A DNA stretch of 64,000 bases from Streptomyces sp. NBC_00443 (GCF_036014175.1 NZ_CP107917.1:4650001-4714000), one strand, 5' to 3'. Positions 27,032-37,336 are shown, counted from the first letter of the stretch. Program-made: numbers and translations. The notes: generated by a model from the letters alone, not told the origin.

Positions 27032-28797
27032 AGCGGCGGCTCCAACCGCGCGATCCTGCGCAGCGCCTTCGGCGTGAACCTCGACATGAGATACGCGCCA
27101 CGTGCCTCAGGCGTCACAGGAACCACCGCATCGCCACGCACCACCGCCCGCAGGATCGCGTCGGCGACCTTCTCGGGCGGATAGTTCCGCAGCCCGTACA
27201 GACGCGCGGACTTCTTCTGGCGCCGCTTCTCCTCATCGGCGTCGACCCCGGCGAAGTGCGCGGTCGAGGTGATGCTGGTGTTGACGAAGCCGGGGCATAT
27301 CGCGGTGACGCCGATGTCCTGGCCGGCCAGCTCGGCGCGCAGGCACTCGCTGAGCATCAGTACGGCCGCCTTGGACGTGCTGTAGGCGGGCAGCGCCTTG
27401 GAGGGCTGGTACGCCGCCGCCGACGCGGTGTTGACGATGTGGCCGCCCTGTCCGCGCTCGGCCATCTGCTTGCCGAACAGCCGGCAGCCGTGGATGACGC
27501 CCCACAGATTGACGTCGAGGACCTTCTTCCAGTCCTCCGGTGTGGTGTCGAAGAAGGAGCCCGACAGACCGATCCCGGCGTTGTTCACCAGGACGTCCAC
27601 CACGCCGTACTCGGTGGCGACCTTCGCGGCGAGCTTCTCCATGGCCTGCTCGTCGGAGACGTCGACGGTCTCGGCCCAGGCCTCGGGTGCGCCGATCAGC
27701 CGGGACATCTCGGCGGTGCGGCCCGCGGCCTCGGCGTCCCGGTCGACGGCCACCACGCGCGCGCCGGCCTCCGCGAAGGCGTACGCCGTCGCCCGTCCGA
27801 TGCCGCTGCCGGCGCCGGTGACCAGGACGAGCTGCCCGCCGAAGCGGTCGGCGTACTTCCCTGTCGCGGTCACACCTTTCGGTCGCCCGCCCTCGACGGA
27901 CGTCACGAACTCCGTGATCCAGGACACCAGTTGGTCGGGCCGTGAGCGAGGGATCCAGTGCTTCGCCGGAAGGGTGCGCCGGGTCAACTGCGGAACCCAC
28001 TGCTCCAGTTCGTCGTAGAGCCGCTCCGACAGGAAGGCGTCCCCGAGGGGCGTGATGAGCTGCACGGGTGCGTGTGCGTAGGCGTCCGCGCGCGGGCGGC
28101 TCAGCCGGGCTCGTACGTTGTCCCGGTACAGCCATGCCCCGTGCGCCGCGTCCGTCGGCAGGGACGAGGTCGGGTAGCCGCTGCCGGGGACCTTCTCCAT
28201 GCGCTCCAGGATGCGCGGCCAGGTCTTGCCGAGGGGGCCGCGCCAGGCCAGCTCGGGCAGGACGGGCGTGTGCAGCGCGTAGACGTACCAGGACTTGGCG
28301 CCCTGGCCGAGGAGCTGGCCGAGCCGGCGCGGGGTGGGCCGCTTGAGGCGCCCGCCGATCCAGTGGCCGAAGTGGTCGAGGGACGGCCCCGACATCGAGG
28401 TGAAGGACGCGATCCTGCCCTCGGTGCGCTTGACCGTGGCGAACTCCCAGGACTGCACCGAGCCCCAGTCGTGCCCGACCAGATGCACGGGCCGGCCCGG
28501 ACTGACCGCCTCCGCGACGGCCAGGAAATCGTCCGTCAGCTTCTCCAGCGTGAACCCGCCGCGCAGCGGCTTCGGTGCCGTCGACCGGCCGTGGCCGCGG
28601 ACGTCGTACAGCACGACATGGAAGCGGTCGGCCAGCCGCGGCGCGACCTCGGACCACACCTCCTTGCTGTCCGGATAGCCGTGCACGAGCATCACCGTCG
28701 GCTGGCCGGGGTCGCCCAGCTCCGCGACGCACAGCTCGACATCGCCGGTCCGCACCCGGCGCTCGCGCGCGCCCTGAAGAGTCACCGGCACCGTCAC
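27028..28797 (-). CDS. Alpha/beta hydrolase - short-chain dehydrogenase fusion
   Basis: A 589-residue two-domain enzyme. Residues about 10-290 are an alpha/beta hydrolase (VMLVHGYPDSKEVW; VGHDWGSVQSW nucleophile-type elbow in which the nucleophile position is Asp, as in epoxide hydrolases and dehalogenases). Residues about 310-589 are an SDR with TGAGSGIG, NNAGIG and the YSTSK catalytic Tyr/Lys. A fusion suggests coupled hydrolysis and oxidation of one substrate class. I chose GTG 28797 (GGAGG at a 4-nt spacing), overlapping the M24 stop. Confidence 0.9.
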   Translation of the reverse strand: MTVPVTLQGARERRVRTGDVELCVAELGDPGQPTVMLVHGYPDSKEVWSEVAPRLADRFHVVLYDVRGHGRSTAPKPLRGGFTLEKLTDDFLAVAEAVSPGRPVHLVGHDWGSVQSWEFATVKRTEGRIASFTSMSGPSLDHFGHWIGGRLKRPTPRRLGQLLGQGAKSWYVYALHTPVLPELAWRGPLGKTWPRILERMEKVPGSGYPTSSLPTDAAHGAWLYRDNVRARLSRPRADAYAHAPVQLITPLGDAFLSERLYDELEQWVPQLTRRTLPAKHWIPRSRPDQLVSWITEFVTSVEGGRPKGVTATGKYADRFGGQLVLVTGAGSGIGRATAYAFAEAGARVVAVDRDAEAAGRTAEMSRLIGAPEAWAETVDVSDEQAMEKLAAKVATEYGVVDVLVNNAGIGLSGSFFDTTPEDWKKVLDVNLWGVIHGCRLFGKQMAERGQGGHIVNTASAAAYQPSKALPAYSTSKAAVLMLSECLRAELAGQDIGVTAICPGFVNTSITSTAHFAGVDADEEKRRQKKSARLYGLRNYPPEKVADAILRAVVRGDAVVPVTPEARGAYLMSRFTPKALRRIARLEPPL

Positions 28798-29645
28798 TTG
28801 TCCTCCGCCCAGCGCCGCACATGCGGCAGATCGTCGTCCAGCCAGAAGGCGCTCTGCTCGGGATCCTCGGAGTCGGTGACGACCAGGATCTCCTCGAACT
28901 TGGCTCCCGTACCTCTGAAGCCAAGGTGCGGTTCGACCGCCCACAGGCCCGGCTGCGGCGGGTGGTCGGAGAAGCGGTACGGGGACCAGAGCGGGGACCA
29001 GCCCTCGCGGTGGCCGTGCAGCGCGTCGCCAGCCAGGCCCTTCAGGGACTGGGTGCCGAACCCGAAGACATGCGGTGACCAGCGGCGTTCCCTGACCCGG
29101 TCGACCTTGTGCGCGATCACGCCGAAGGGATAGGCGCGGTGCCGGTTGGCGTAGCCCTGGCGGACCATGAGCCGGTCCACGTCGTCGTAGATCTCCCGCA
29201 GCGGCCGGCGCTCGCGCACCTCGCGCAGGATCAGCTCGCGGTGCGCCTCCAGGTCGGCCATCAGCTTGTCCTGCACCGGGTTGATGCCGAGCGAGCCGGA
29301 GTAGCCGATGTCGGCCGTGAAGCCGTCGTACACCGGGGCCATGTCCAGGATGAACGGCATCCCCGGCTCCAGGCGGCGGTTGGTGGGGAAGAACTGCAGC
29401 GGGACGCGGAAGTTCACGAACGCCGTGCGGTTCCCGAACCACGCGAAGGGCAGGTGGAACCAGTCACGCACACCGCGCTCGCGCAGCCACTCGCGCTGCA
29501 TGCGCGCCGCCTCGCGCTCGGTGATGCCGGGCTCCAGCTGCGCGGCGACAGCTTCCGCGCACTCGTACGCGAGGCGCTGCACCCTTCTGAACCCGCGCAG
29601 TTCCGCGGCCAGTTCACCCGAACCTGCTGCCACTGGCGTCGTCAT
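28794..29645 (-). CDS. M24-family metallopeptidase-like protein
   Basis: A 283-residue pita-bread-fold protein. Metal-ligand positions are visible in FILDMAPVYDGFTADIGY (two Asp), VIAHKVDR (His), AVEPHLGF (Glu) and KFEEILVVT (Glu). It may be an aminopeptidase or creatinase-like hydrolase. I chose ATG 29645 over an upstream frame. It is the first gene of the M24 / hydrolase-SDR / MerR operon and is divergent from the ABC operon. Confidence 0.87.
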   Translation of the reverse strand: MTTPVAAGSGELAAELRGFRRVQRLAYECAEAVAAQLEPGITEREAARMQREWLRERGVRDWFHLPFAWFGNRTAFVNFRVPLQFFPTNRRLEPGMPFILDMAPVYDGFTADIGYSGSLGINPVQDKLMADLEAHRELILREVRERRPLREIYDDVDRLMVRQGYANRHRAYPFGVIAHKVDRVRERRWSPHVFGFGTQSLKGLAGDALHGHREGWSPLWSPYRFSDHPPQPGLWAVEPHLGFRGTGAKFEEILVVTDSEDPEQSAFWLDDDLPHVRRWAEDK

Positions 29646-29744
29646 GCCACCGCCCACCCTCGTCCACGCTGACTGCGGTACGTGCCCGTAACTTGACACT
29701 GACGAATGTGACAGTTGTTAGAGGTTGCGTCAATAGATCGTGTG

Positions 29745-29786
29745 AGACCTCAGGGTGACCCTTAGACGCCCGTACACCTGAGGTCT
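29745..29786. promoter_or_regulatory. 10-bp inverted repeat in divergent promoter region
   Basis: AGACCTCAGG (29745-29754) and CCTGAGGTCT (29777-29786) are perfect inverted copies with a 22-bp spacer, and a related GGTCTGATGACCTGAG follows at about 29806-29821. They lie between the M24 operon and the ABC operon and may be operators of the adjacent MerR regulator or a hairpin. Confidence 0.4.
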
Positions 29787-29847
29787 GATATCAAGACGGC
29801 CCTCGGGTCTGATGACCTGAGTGGTACGGGTCACTACCGTCTATGCC

Positions 29848-30840
29848 GTGACTGTGATCGCGACCGAAAGCCTGAGCAAGCGGTTCCCCAGGGTGACCGC
29901 GCTTGACCGGCTGACCATGGACATCGGGCCCGGGGTGACCGGACTCGTCGGAGCCAATGGAGCCGGCAAGTCCACCATGATCAAGATTCTGCTGGGTCTG
30001 TCCCCCGCCACCGAGGGCCGTGCCGAAGTGCTCGGACTCGACGTCGCCACCAAGGGCGCCGCCATCCGCGAGCGGGTCGGGTACATGCCGGAGCACGACT
30101 GCCTGCCGCCCGACGTCTCGGCCACCGAGTTCGTCGTCCACATGGCGCGCATGTCCGGCCTGCCGCCCGCCGCCGCGCGCGAGCGCACCGCGGACACGCT
30201 GCGGCACGTCGGCCTGTACGAGGAGCGCTACCGCCCCATCGGCGGCTACTCGACCGGCATGAAGCAGCGCGTGAAGCTGGCGCAGGCCCTCGTGCACGAC
30301 CCGCAATTGGTCTTCCTGGACGAGCCGACCAACGGCCTCGACCCGGTCGGCCGCGACGAGATGCTCGGCCTCATCCGCCGCATCCACACCGACTTCGGCA
30401 TCTCGGTCCTGGTCACCTCGCACCTGCTGGGCGAACTGGAGCGCACCTGCGACCACGTCGTCGTCATCGACGGCGGCAAGCTGCTGCGCTCCAGCTCCAC
30501 CACCGACTTCACCCAGACCACGACGACGCTCGCCATCGAGGTCACCGACACCGACGACCACCCGGACGGCACCCGCGCGGTGCGCGACGCGCTCCACGCG
30601 CGCGGGGTGGAGGTCCTCGACGGCAGCGGCGGCCTCCCGGGCGCCGGTCACATCCTGCTGCTCACCGCGCAGGGCGAGGAGACCTACGACCTGGTGCGCG
30701 ACGTGGTCGCCGACCTCGGGCTCGGCCTGGTGCGCATGGAGCAGCGCCGGCATCACATCTCGGAGGTCTTCACGGACAGCGAGCACAGCGAGCAGAGCAC
30801 CGGCGCACAGCGGAAGGAGGCGGTCGGCCATGGCGGTTGA
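29848..30840 (+). CDS. ABC transporter ATP-binding protein (exporter A)
   Basis: A 330-residue ATPase. Walker A is GANGAGKST, the signature is YSTGMKQRVKLAQAL, and Walker B is LVFLDEPTNG. I chose GTG 29848, which lacks a ribosome site and may be leaderless; GTG 29821 is in frame upstream. It overlaps the start of the permease gene by 11 bp. The pair makes one ABC-2 type exporter, followed at once by a second pair. The substrate is unknown. Confidence 0.9.
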   Translation: MTVIATESLSKRFPRVTALDRLTMDIGPGVTGLVGANGAGKSTMIKILLGLSPATEGRAEVLGLDVATKGAAIRERVGYMPEHDCLPPDVSATEFVVHMARMSGLPPAAARERTADTLRHVGLYEERYRPIGGYSTGMKQRVKLAQALVHDPQLVFLDEPTNGLDPVGRDEMLGLIRRIHTDFGISVLVTSHLLGELERTCDHVVVIDGGKLLRSSSTTDFTQTTTTLAIEVTDTDDHPDGTRAVRDALHARGVEVLDGSGGLPGAGHILLLTAQGEETYDLVRDVVADLGLGLVRMEQRRHHISEVFTDSEHSEQSTGAQRKEAVGHGG

Positions 30841-31753
30841 GCAGCCCGTAACCACACAGTCGGGTGACCAGACCCGCATCCACAACATCGGCTACCGCAG
30901 CTACGACGGCCCCCGTCTCGGCCGCTCCTACGCGACCCGTTCGCTCTACTCGCAGTCCCTGCGCGGCTCCTACGGCCTCGGCCGCTCGGTGAAGTCCAAG
31001 GTGCTGCCGATGCTGCTGTTCGTGGTGATGTGCGTGCCCGCGGCCATCATGGTCGCCGTCGCGGTCGCCACCAAGGCCAACGACCTGCCCGTCGACTACA
31101 CGCGCTACGCGATCGTCATGCAGGCCGTGATCAGCCTGTACGTCGCCTCGCAGGCACCCCAGTCCGTCTCCCGTGACCTGCGCTTCAAGACCGTGCCGCT
31201 GTACTTCTCGCGGCCGATCGAGACCGCCGACTACGTCCGCGCGAAGTTCGCGGCGCTGGCCTCCGCGCTGTTCCTCCTCACCGCGGCCCCGCTGCTCGTG
31301 CTCTACGTGGGCGCGCTGCTGGCCAAGCTCGACTTCGCCGACCAGACCAAGGGATTCGCGCAGGGACTCGTGTCCGTGGCACTGCTTTCGCTGCTGTTCG
31401 CCGGAATCGGCCTGGTCATCGCGTCAGTCACGCCGCGCCGCGGCTTCGGTATCGCAGCCGTGATCGCCGTGCTGACCATCTCCTACGGCGCGGTCTCCAC
31501 GCTCCAGGCCATCGCCGACGCGCAGTCCCTCGACGGCGGAGGCAGCAGCGGCGCCATCGCCTGGATCGGCCTCTTCTCGCCGATCACGCTGATCGACGGT
31601 GTCCAGTCGGCCTTCCTGGGCGCGAGCTCCGCCTTCCCGGGCGGGGTGGGCCCGAGCAACGGTGAAGGCGCTGTCTACGTCCTCGTCACCCTGGGCCTGA
31701 TCGCCGCCGCCTACGGCCTCCTGATGCGCCGCTACAAGAAGGTGGGACTGTGA
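30830..31753 (+). CDS. ABC transporter permease (exporter A)
   Basis: A 307-residue membrane protein with about six helices, beginning near residue 60 after a soluble N-terminal region (RIHNIGYRSYDGPRLGRSY). It resembles ABC-2 permeases: KTVPLYFSRPIETADYVRAKF is a characteristic block. The start has GGAAGGAGG upstream. Its stop overlaps the next ATPase start by 4 bp. Confidence 0.88.
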   Translation: MAVEQPVTTQSGDQTRIHNIGYRSYDGPRLGRSYATRSLYSQSLRGSYGLGRSVKSKVLPMLLFVVMCVPAAIMVAVAVATKANDLPVDYTRYAIVMQAVISLYVASQAPQSVSRDLRFKTVPLYFSRPIETADYVRAKFAALASALFLLTAAPLLVLYVGALLAKLDFADQTKGFAQGLVSVALLSLLFAGIGLVIASVTPRRGFGIAAVIAVLTISYGAVSTLQAIADAQSLDGGGSSGAIAWIGLFSPITLIDGVQSAFLGASSAFPGGVGPSNGEGAVYVLVTLGLIAAAYGLLMRRYKKVGL

Positions 31754-32661
31754 CCACGCTCCAGATCGACCACGTCTCCCGCTGGTTCGGCAACGTGGTC
31801 GCCGTCAACGACATCACCATGACGATCGGCCCCGGCGTCACCGGCCTGCTCGGTCCCAACGGCGCCGGAAAGTCCACCCTCATCAACATGATGGGCGGCT
31901 TCCTGGCCCCCTCCACCGGCACCGTCACCCTCGACGGACAGCCGACCTGGCGCAACGAGGCCATCTACAAGCACATCGGCGTCGTCCCCGAGCGCGAGGC
32001 GATGTACGACTTCCTCACCGGCCGCGAGTTCGTCGTCGCCAACGCCGAGTTGCACGGTCTGGGCGACAAGGCCGCCCAGAAGGCGCTCGCCACGGTCGAG
32101 ATGGAGTACGCGCAGGACAGGAAGATCTCCACGTACTCCAAGGGCATGCGCCAGCGCGTGAAGATGGCGAGCGCCCTCGTCCACGACCCCTCGCTGCTGC
32201 TGCTCGACGAGCCGTTCAACGGCATGGACCCGCGTCAGCGCATGCAGCTCATGGACCTGCTGCGACGCATGGGCGACGAGGGCCGCACGGTGCTGTTCTC
32301 GTCCCACATCCTCGAAGAGGTCGAGCAACTCGCCTGGCACATCGAGGTCGTGGTCGCCGGACGGCACGCGGCCAGCGGTGACTTCCGCAAGATCCGCCGT
32401 CTGATGACCGACCGCCCGCACCGCTACCTGGTGCGCTCCAGCGACGACCGCACCCTCGCGGCCGCGCTGATCGCCGACCCGTCGACGTCCGGGATCGAGG
32501 TCGACCTGGCCGAGGGCGCGTTGCACATCCAGGCCGTCGACTTCGGTCGCTTCACCGTCCTGCTGCCGAGGGTGGCACGCGAGCACGGCATCCGCCTGCT
32601 CACGGTCTCGCCGTCCGACGAGTCCCTCGAGTCCGTGTTCTCGTATCTGGTCGCGGCGTAG
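31750..32661 (+). CDS. ABC transporter ATP-binding protein (exporter B)
   Basis: A 303-residue ATPase with Walker A GPNGAGKST, signature YSKGMRQRVKMASAL and Walker B LLLDEPFNG. It starts with GTG overlapping the permease stop. It is a paralogue of the first ATPase in the same operon. It pairs with the permease 11 bp downstream. Confidence 0.92.
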   Translation: MTTLQIDHVSRWFGNVVAVNDITMTIGPGVTGLLGPNGAGKSTLINMMGGFLAPSTGTVTLDGQPTWRNEAIYKHIGVVPEREAMYDFLTGREFVVANAELHGLGDKAAQKALATVEMEYAQDRKISTYSKGMRQRVKMASALVHDPSLLLLDEPFNGMDPRQRMQLMDLLRRMGDEGRTVLFSSHILEEVEQLAWHIEVVVAGRHAASGDFRKIRRLMTDRPHRYLVRSSDDRTLAAALIADPSTSGIEVDLAEGALHIQAVDFGRFTVLLPRVAREHGIRLLTVSPSDESLESVFSYLVAA

Positions 32662-32672
32662 GAGGCCGAAAG

Positions 32673-33392
32673 ATGTACGACCCCACAGTCGCCCGACTTA
32701 CCTACCGGGCCCTGCTCGGCCGTCGCCGGGCCCTCATCCTCGGCGCGTTGCCGCTGCTGCTCATCGGGATCTCGGTGGTGGTGCGCGCCCTTGCCGGAGC
32801 CGATGACCAGACCGCGTCCGACCTGCTCGGCGGGCTGGCGCTCGCCACCATGGTGCCGATCATCGGCGTCATCGCCGGAACCGGCGCGATCGGGCCCGAG
32901 ATCGACGACGGCTCGGTGGTGTATCTGCTGTCCAAGCCGGTGAAACGGCCGACGATCATCTTCACCAAGCTGATCGTCGCGATCGCCGTGACGATGGTGT
33001 TCTCGGCGCTGCCCACCTTCATCGCGGGCTTCATCCTCAACGGCAACGGCCAGCAGATCGCCGTCGCCTACACGGTGGCCGCGCTGGTCGCCTCCATCGC
33101 GTACGCCGCGCTCTTCCTGCTGCTCGGCACGGTGTCCCGGCACGCGGTGGTCTTCGGGCTCGTCTACGCGCTCGTCTGGGAGGCCCTGTTCGGCTCCCTG
33201 GTGCCGGGTGCACGCACGTTGAGCGTCCAGCAGTGGGCGCTGGCGGTGGCGCAGAAGGTCGCCGGCGGGGACTTGGTGACGTCGGATGTCGCCCTGCCCA
33301 CCGCGACCGTGCTGCTGGTGGTGGTGACCGTGCTCGCGACCTGGTACGCGGGACAGAAGCTGCGGTCGCTGACGCTGGCGGGTGAGGAGTAG
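32673..33392 (+). CDS. ABC transporter permease (exporter B)
   Basis: A 239-residue membrane protein with about six helices. The block GSVVYLLSKPVKRPTIIFTKL parallels the corresponding region of the first permease, showing shared ancestry. ATG behind GAGGCCGAAAG. Last gene of the four-gene operon; a strong hairpin follows. Confidence 0.9.
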   Translation: MYDPTVARLTYRALLGRRRALILGALPLLLIGISVVVRALAGADDQTASDLLGGLALATMVPIIGVIAGTGAIGPEIDDGSVVYLLSKPVKRPTIIFTKLIVAIAVTMVFSALPTFIAGFILNGNGQQIAVAYTVAALVASIAYAALFLLLGTVSRHAVVFGLVYALVWEALFGSLVPGARTLSVQQWALAVAQKVAGGDLVTSDVALPTATVLLVVVTVLATWYAGQKLRSLTLAGEE

Positions 33393-33408
33393 GCAGGCGG
33401 GGAGTAAA

Positions 33409-33435
33409 GAGCGGGCCCCGCACAGGGGCCCGCTC
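33409..33435 (+). terminator. Strong hairpin terminator of the ABC operon
   Basis: A perfect 11-bp G+C stem (GAGCGGGCCCC / GGGGCCCGCTC) with a 5-nt loop, 16 bp after the last ABC gene. No U-tract. Confidence 0.75.
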
Positions 33436-33506
33436 CTGACGGGGGCTTCACCCCGGTCCGGGCACACTGGGCAGACGGTGTGCTCTGCACGAAGTGGAGG
33501 ACGGGG

Positions 33507-33749
33507 ATGGCAGGCGGAAGGCCGCAGCACGAGGATCGCGAGCGATCCGGGGACGGCGCCTGGGACGACCTGGTCCTGGACGACGACTTCGTCCGCGCGG
33601 CCGAGACCTCGGAACCCTCTGCCCGGGCCCGGATGCTGGCCGCCCGCTGGCGCCGGGAGAAGCCCGAGCCGCAGCCCTGGCGCTCCGACGAACCGCCCGC
33701 CGGGTGGTTCTTCAGCAAGGGGCGGCGGCGCAAGTGGCGACGCCGTTGA
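33507..33749 (+). CDS. Small conserved hypothetical protein
   Basis: An 80-residue charged protein (MAGGRPQHEDRERSG...), acidic in the middle (DDLVLDDDFVRAAE) and ending in a basic KGRRRKWRRR tail after PPAGWFFS. ATG 33507 has GGAGGACGGGG upstream. I recognise the pattern from other Streptomyces genomes but no function. Nucleic-acid or membrane binding through the tail is only a guess. Confidence 0.7.
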   Translation: MAGGRPQHEDRERSGDGAWDDLVLDDDFVRAAETSEPSARARMLAARWRREKPEPQPWRSDEPPAGWFFSKGRRRKWRRR

Positions 33750-33860
33750 TCCCGCTACGGCCATTTTATTCGGTGGCGCCCAACTCGGCCTACAGGCACC
33801 ATGGTTGTGTCGAAGTCGCTGGTTGAGGCTGGCGCCACGTTCTGGGAGAGGAGCCGGACG

Positions 33861-33923
33861 ATGTCCATGCACGACAGTACGTCCAGCTCCCGTCAGGGCA
33901 GTCCGCGGCAGGCTCCGGAGTAA
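33861..33923 (+). CDS. Possible 20-residue peptide
   Basis: MSMHDSTSSSRQGSPRQAPE, with AGGAG 7 nt upstream of its ATG, precedes tRNA-Ser. It is too short to judge by codon use. The ribosome site is the only support, so it may be a chance frame in this 268-bp gap, which otherwise holds a GGTGGCGCC / GGCGCCAC dyad near 33773-33839. Confidence 0.25.
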   Translation: MSMHDSTSSSRQGSPRQAPE

Positions 33924-34017
33924 TCGCTACCCCTCCGTCGAGTCCGCACCGCATGGGGAGCTGCCCGGGGCGGCCGCTTCGAGCACGCGATGTCGCTCTC
34001 GCGTGGGCCGCCCACCC

Positions 34018-34762
<745 letters not shown>

Positions 34763-35566
34763 TCAGCCCAGCAACCCCTCCAACACCACCGCGATCCCAT
34801 CCTCCTCGTTGGAGGACGTCACCTCGTCCGCCACCGCTCTCAGTTCGACGTGGGCGTTGGCCATGGCTACGCCGTGTGCGGCCCAGGCGAACATCGGGAT
34901 GTCGTTCGGCATGTCGCCGAAGGCGATGGTGTCGGCGGCCTTCAGGCCCAGGCGGCGGGCTGCCAGGGACAGGCCCGTGGCCTTGGAGAGGCCCAGGGGG
35001 AGCAGTTCCACTATGCCCTCGCCGGCCATCGCCACCGTGACGAAGCCGCCCGCGGCCTTGCGGGCGGCCTTGGCCAGCTCGTCGTCGGAGAGTTCCGGGT
35101 GCTGTATGTAGATCTTGTTCAGCGGGGCGGACCACAGATCCGACGCGTCCGTGAACGGGGTGGACGGGAGTTTGCCCGTGAGCGCGTAGCCGGGGCCGAC
35201 CAGCACGTCGCCGTCCAGGCCGTCGCGGCTCGCCGCCAGGAACAGCGGGCCGACCTCCGCCTCGATCTTGGCCAGTGCCACGCCCGCCAGTTGACGGTCC
35301 AGGGTCACCGACGTCAGCAGGCGGTGCTCGCCGACGTCGTAGACCTGGGCACCCTGGCCGCAGACGGCGAGGCCCTGGTAGCCGAGGTCGTCGAGGATGT
35401 GGCGGGTCCAGGGGACCGCCCGGCCCGTGACGACGATGTGCGCGGCGCCCTCGGCGGTCGCGGCGGCGAGGGCGTCACGGGTGCGCTGCGAGACCGACTC
35501 GTCGGAGCGCAGGAGCGTTCCGTCGAGATCGGTCGCGATCAGCTTGTAAGGAAAACCGGTGCTCAC
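34763..35566 (-). CDS. HAD-family (Cof-type) phosphatase, second copy
   Basis: A 267-residue HAD hydrolase with motif [26 protein letters not shown] and [10 protein letters not shown]. It is a paralogue of the product of 23349-24218. The GTG start overlaps the serS stop (GTGA), so it is translated with serS. A housekeeping role in phosphate-ester clearance is likely but unproven. Confidence 0.92.
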   Translation of the reverse strand: MSTGFPYKLIATDLDGTLLRSDESVSQRTRDALAAATAEGAAHIVVTGRAVPWTRHILDDLGYQGLAVCGQGAQVYDVGEHRLLTSVTLDRQLAGVALAKIEAEVGPLFLAASRDGLDGDVLVGPGYALTGKLPSTPFTDASDLWSAPLNKIYIQHPELSDDELAKAARKAAGGFVTVAMAGEGIVELLPLGLSKATGLSLAARRLGLKAADTIAFGDMPNDIPMFAWAAHGVAMANAHVELRAVADEVTSSNEEDGIAVVLEGLLG

Positions 35567-36840
35567 TTGGTGACCGGCTCCAGGACCTCCCGGCCGCCCA
35601 GGTACGGGCGCAGCACCTCGGGGACCCGGACGGAACCGTCGGCCTGCTGGTGGTTCTCCAGGATCGCCACGATGGTGCGCGGGACGGCGCACAGCGTGCC
35701 GTTGAGCGTGGCCAGCGGCTTGACCTTCTTGCCGTCACGGACGCGGATCGACAGCCGGCGGGACTGGAACTCGGTGCAGTCCGAGGTCGACGTCAGCTCG
35801 CGGTACTTGCCCTGCGTCGGGATCCACGCCTCGCAGTCGAACTTGCGGGCGGCCGAGGAGCCGAGGTCGGCGGAGGCGACGTCGATGACCCGGTACGGCA
35901 GTTCCAGCGACGTCAGCCACTGCTTCTCCCACTCCAGCAGGCGCTGGTGCTCGGCCTGCGAGTCCGCCGGGTCGACGTACGAGAACATCTCGACCTTGTC
36001 GAACTGGTGCACGCGGAAGATGCCCCGGGTGTCCTTGCCGTGCGAGCCGGCCTCGCGGCGGAAGCAGGGCGAGAAGCCCGCGTAGCGCAGGGGGAGCTTG
36101 TCGGCGTCGATGATCTCGTCCATGTGGTACGCCGCGAGCGGGACCTCGGAGGTGCCGACCAGGTAGAGGTCGTCGTCGGCGAGGTGGTAGACGTCCTGGG
36201 CCGCCTGGCCGAGGAATCCGGTGCCGGCCATCGACTGAGGGCGGACCAGCGCCGGGGTCAGCATCGGCGTGAAGCCGGCCGCCGTGGCCTGGGCGATCGC
36301 CGCGTTGACGAGAGCGAGCTCCAGAAGGGCGCCTACGCCGGTGAGGAAGTAGAAGCGTGAGCCCGAGACCTTCGCGCCGCGCTCGACGTCGATCGCGCCG
36401 AGGAGCGCGCCGAGCTCCAGGTGGTCCTTCGGCTCGAAGCCCTCGGCCGTGAAGTCACGGATCTGGCCGTGCTTCTCCAGCGTGACGAAGTCCTCCTCGC
36501 CGCCGACCGGGACGTCCGGGTGCACGAGGTTGCCGAGCTGGAGGAGCAGCTCCTGGGTCTCGGCGTCGGCCGCGTCGCGCTCGGCGTCGGCCGCCTTGAC
36601 GTCGGCGGCGAGCTGGCTCGCCTGCTTCAGCAGCTCGGCCTTCTCGTCCGCGGAGGCCTTGGGGATGAGCTTGCCGAGCTGCTTCTGCTCGGCACGGAGC
36701 TCGTCGAAGCGGACGCCGGACGACCTGCGCCGCTCGTCGGCAGACAGGAGGGCGTCGACGAGCGCGACGTCCTCTCCACGGGCGCGCTGCGAGGCGCGCA
36801 CTCGGTCGGGGTCCTCACGGAGCAGGCGAAGGTCAATCAC
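35563..36840 (-). CDS. serS: Seryl-tRNA synthetase
   Basis: A 425-residue class II synthetase that charges tRNA-Ser. The N-terminal coiled-coil arm (about residues 30-100) grips the long tRNA-Ser variable arm. Motif 2 is [17 protein letters not shown] with VHQFDKVEM following, and motif 3 is [17 protein letters not shown] chose GTG 36840 because homology starts there ([14 protein letters not shown]); longer frames upstream are spurious. A promoter with TTGACA lies about 70-95 bp upstream. Confidence 0.97.
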   Translation of the reverse strand: MIDLRLLREDPDRVRASQRARGEDVALVDALLSADERRRSSGVRFDELRAEQKQLGKLIPKASADEKAELLKQASQLAADVKAADAERDAADAETQELLLQLGNLVHPDVPVGGEEDFVTLEKHGQIRDFTAEGFEPKDHLELGALLGAIDVERGAKVSGSRFYFLTGVGALLELALVNAAIAQATAAGFTPMLTPALVRPQSMAGTGFLGQAAQDVYHLADDDLYLVGTSEVPLAAYHMDEIIDADKLPLRYAGFSPCFRREAGSHGKDTRGIFRVHQFDKVEMFSYVDPADSQAEHQRLLEWEKQWLTSLELPYRVIDVASADLGSSAARKFDCEAWIPTQGKYRELTSTSDCTEFQSRRLSIRVRDGKKVKPLATLNGTLCAVPRTIVAILENHQQADGSVRVPEVLRPYLGGREVLEPVTK

Positions 36841-36905
36841 GTGCTCAAGGCTACCGGGGAGGGGTGACAGCCCACGACTCACTATTCCGGACTGCGGCTT
36901 ACGTA

Positions 36906-36935
36906 CCGTTATGGGGGAATTGCTAATCGTGTCAA
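36906..36935 (-). promoter_or_regulatory. Candidate serS promoter
   Basis: On the minus strand TTGACA (36930-36935) is followed after 18 bp by TAACGG (36906-36911), giving a leader of about 60 nt before serS. Confidence 0.6.
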
Positions 36936-37023
36936 TAAAAGGTGTCTCAATCCCTGAAACGGGGCAGGCGGGAGGCGGCCGGTTGACTCGATTCCCTTGT
37001 GGAGAACGGGACTTGGATCGTGG

Positions 37024-37336
37024 TTGTCCACAGGGCCCCCCGGCCTCCGAAGAGTTATCCACAGGGTGTGTGGAAGGGCTGTGGACTTCGGAATTGATCA
37101 CTCCGCAACGTCCCGCGTGAGTCGAGGATTCCCAGGACAAACCCAGTCCATCCGCACTTTCGAGTGGAAAGTGGTCGCCCCAAAGGATTGCCCAAAGGAA
37201 AAGAGTGGACGAAGGGTGACTTGCGCGATGGTGGACGCCGAGAGGGCCTGGAGGACGATTTATCGACAGACTCATGCTTGCCTGTCGACTTGTCCCCAGG
37301 TCGAGATGAGTACCTGTGGATAACCCCTGTGGATAA
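37024..37336. other. DnaA-box cluster 2 in the serS/pheA gap
   Basis: Four near-perfect DnaA boxes occur in this 566-bp gene-free gap (36841-37406): TTGTCCACA (37024-37032), TTATCCACA (37055-37063), and TGTGGATAA on the opposite strand at 37315-37323 and 37328-37336. Two weaker TGTGGA copies flank 37067-37088. No gene is supportable here. Confidence 0.65.

Noticed and set aside
27028-29442. 804-codon reading of the hydrolase-SDR gene
   Set aside because: The extra N terminus is an out-of-frame translation of the M24 gene; GTG 28797 has a ribosome site.
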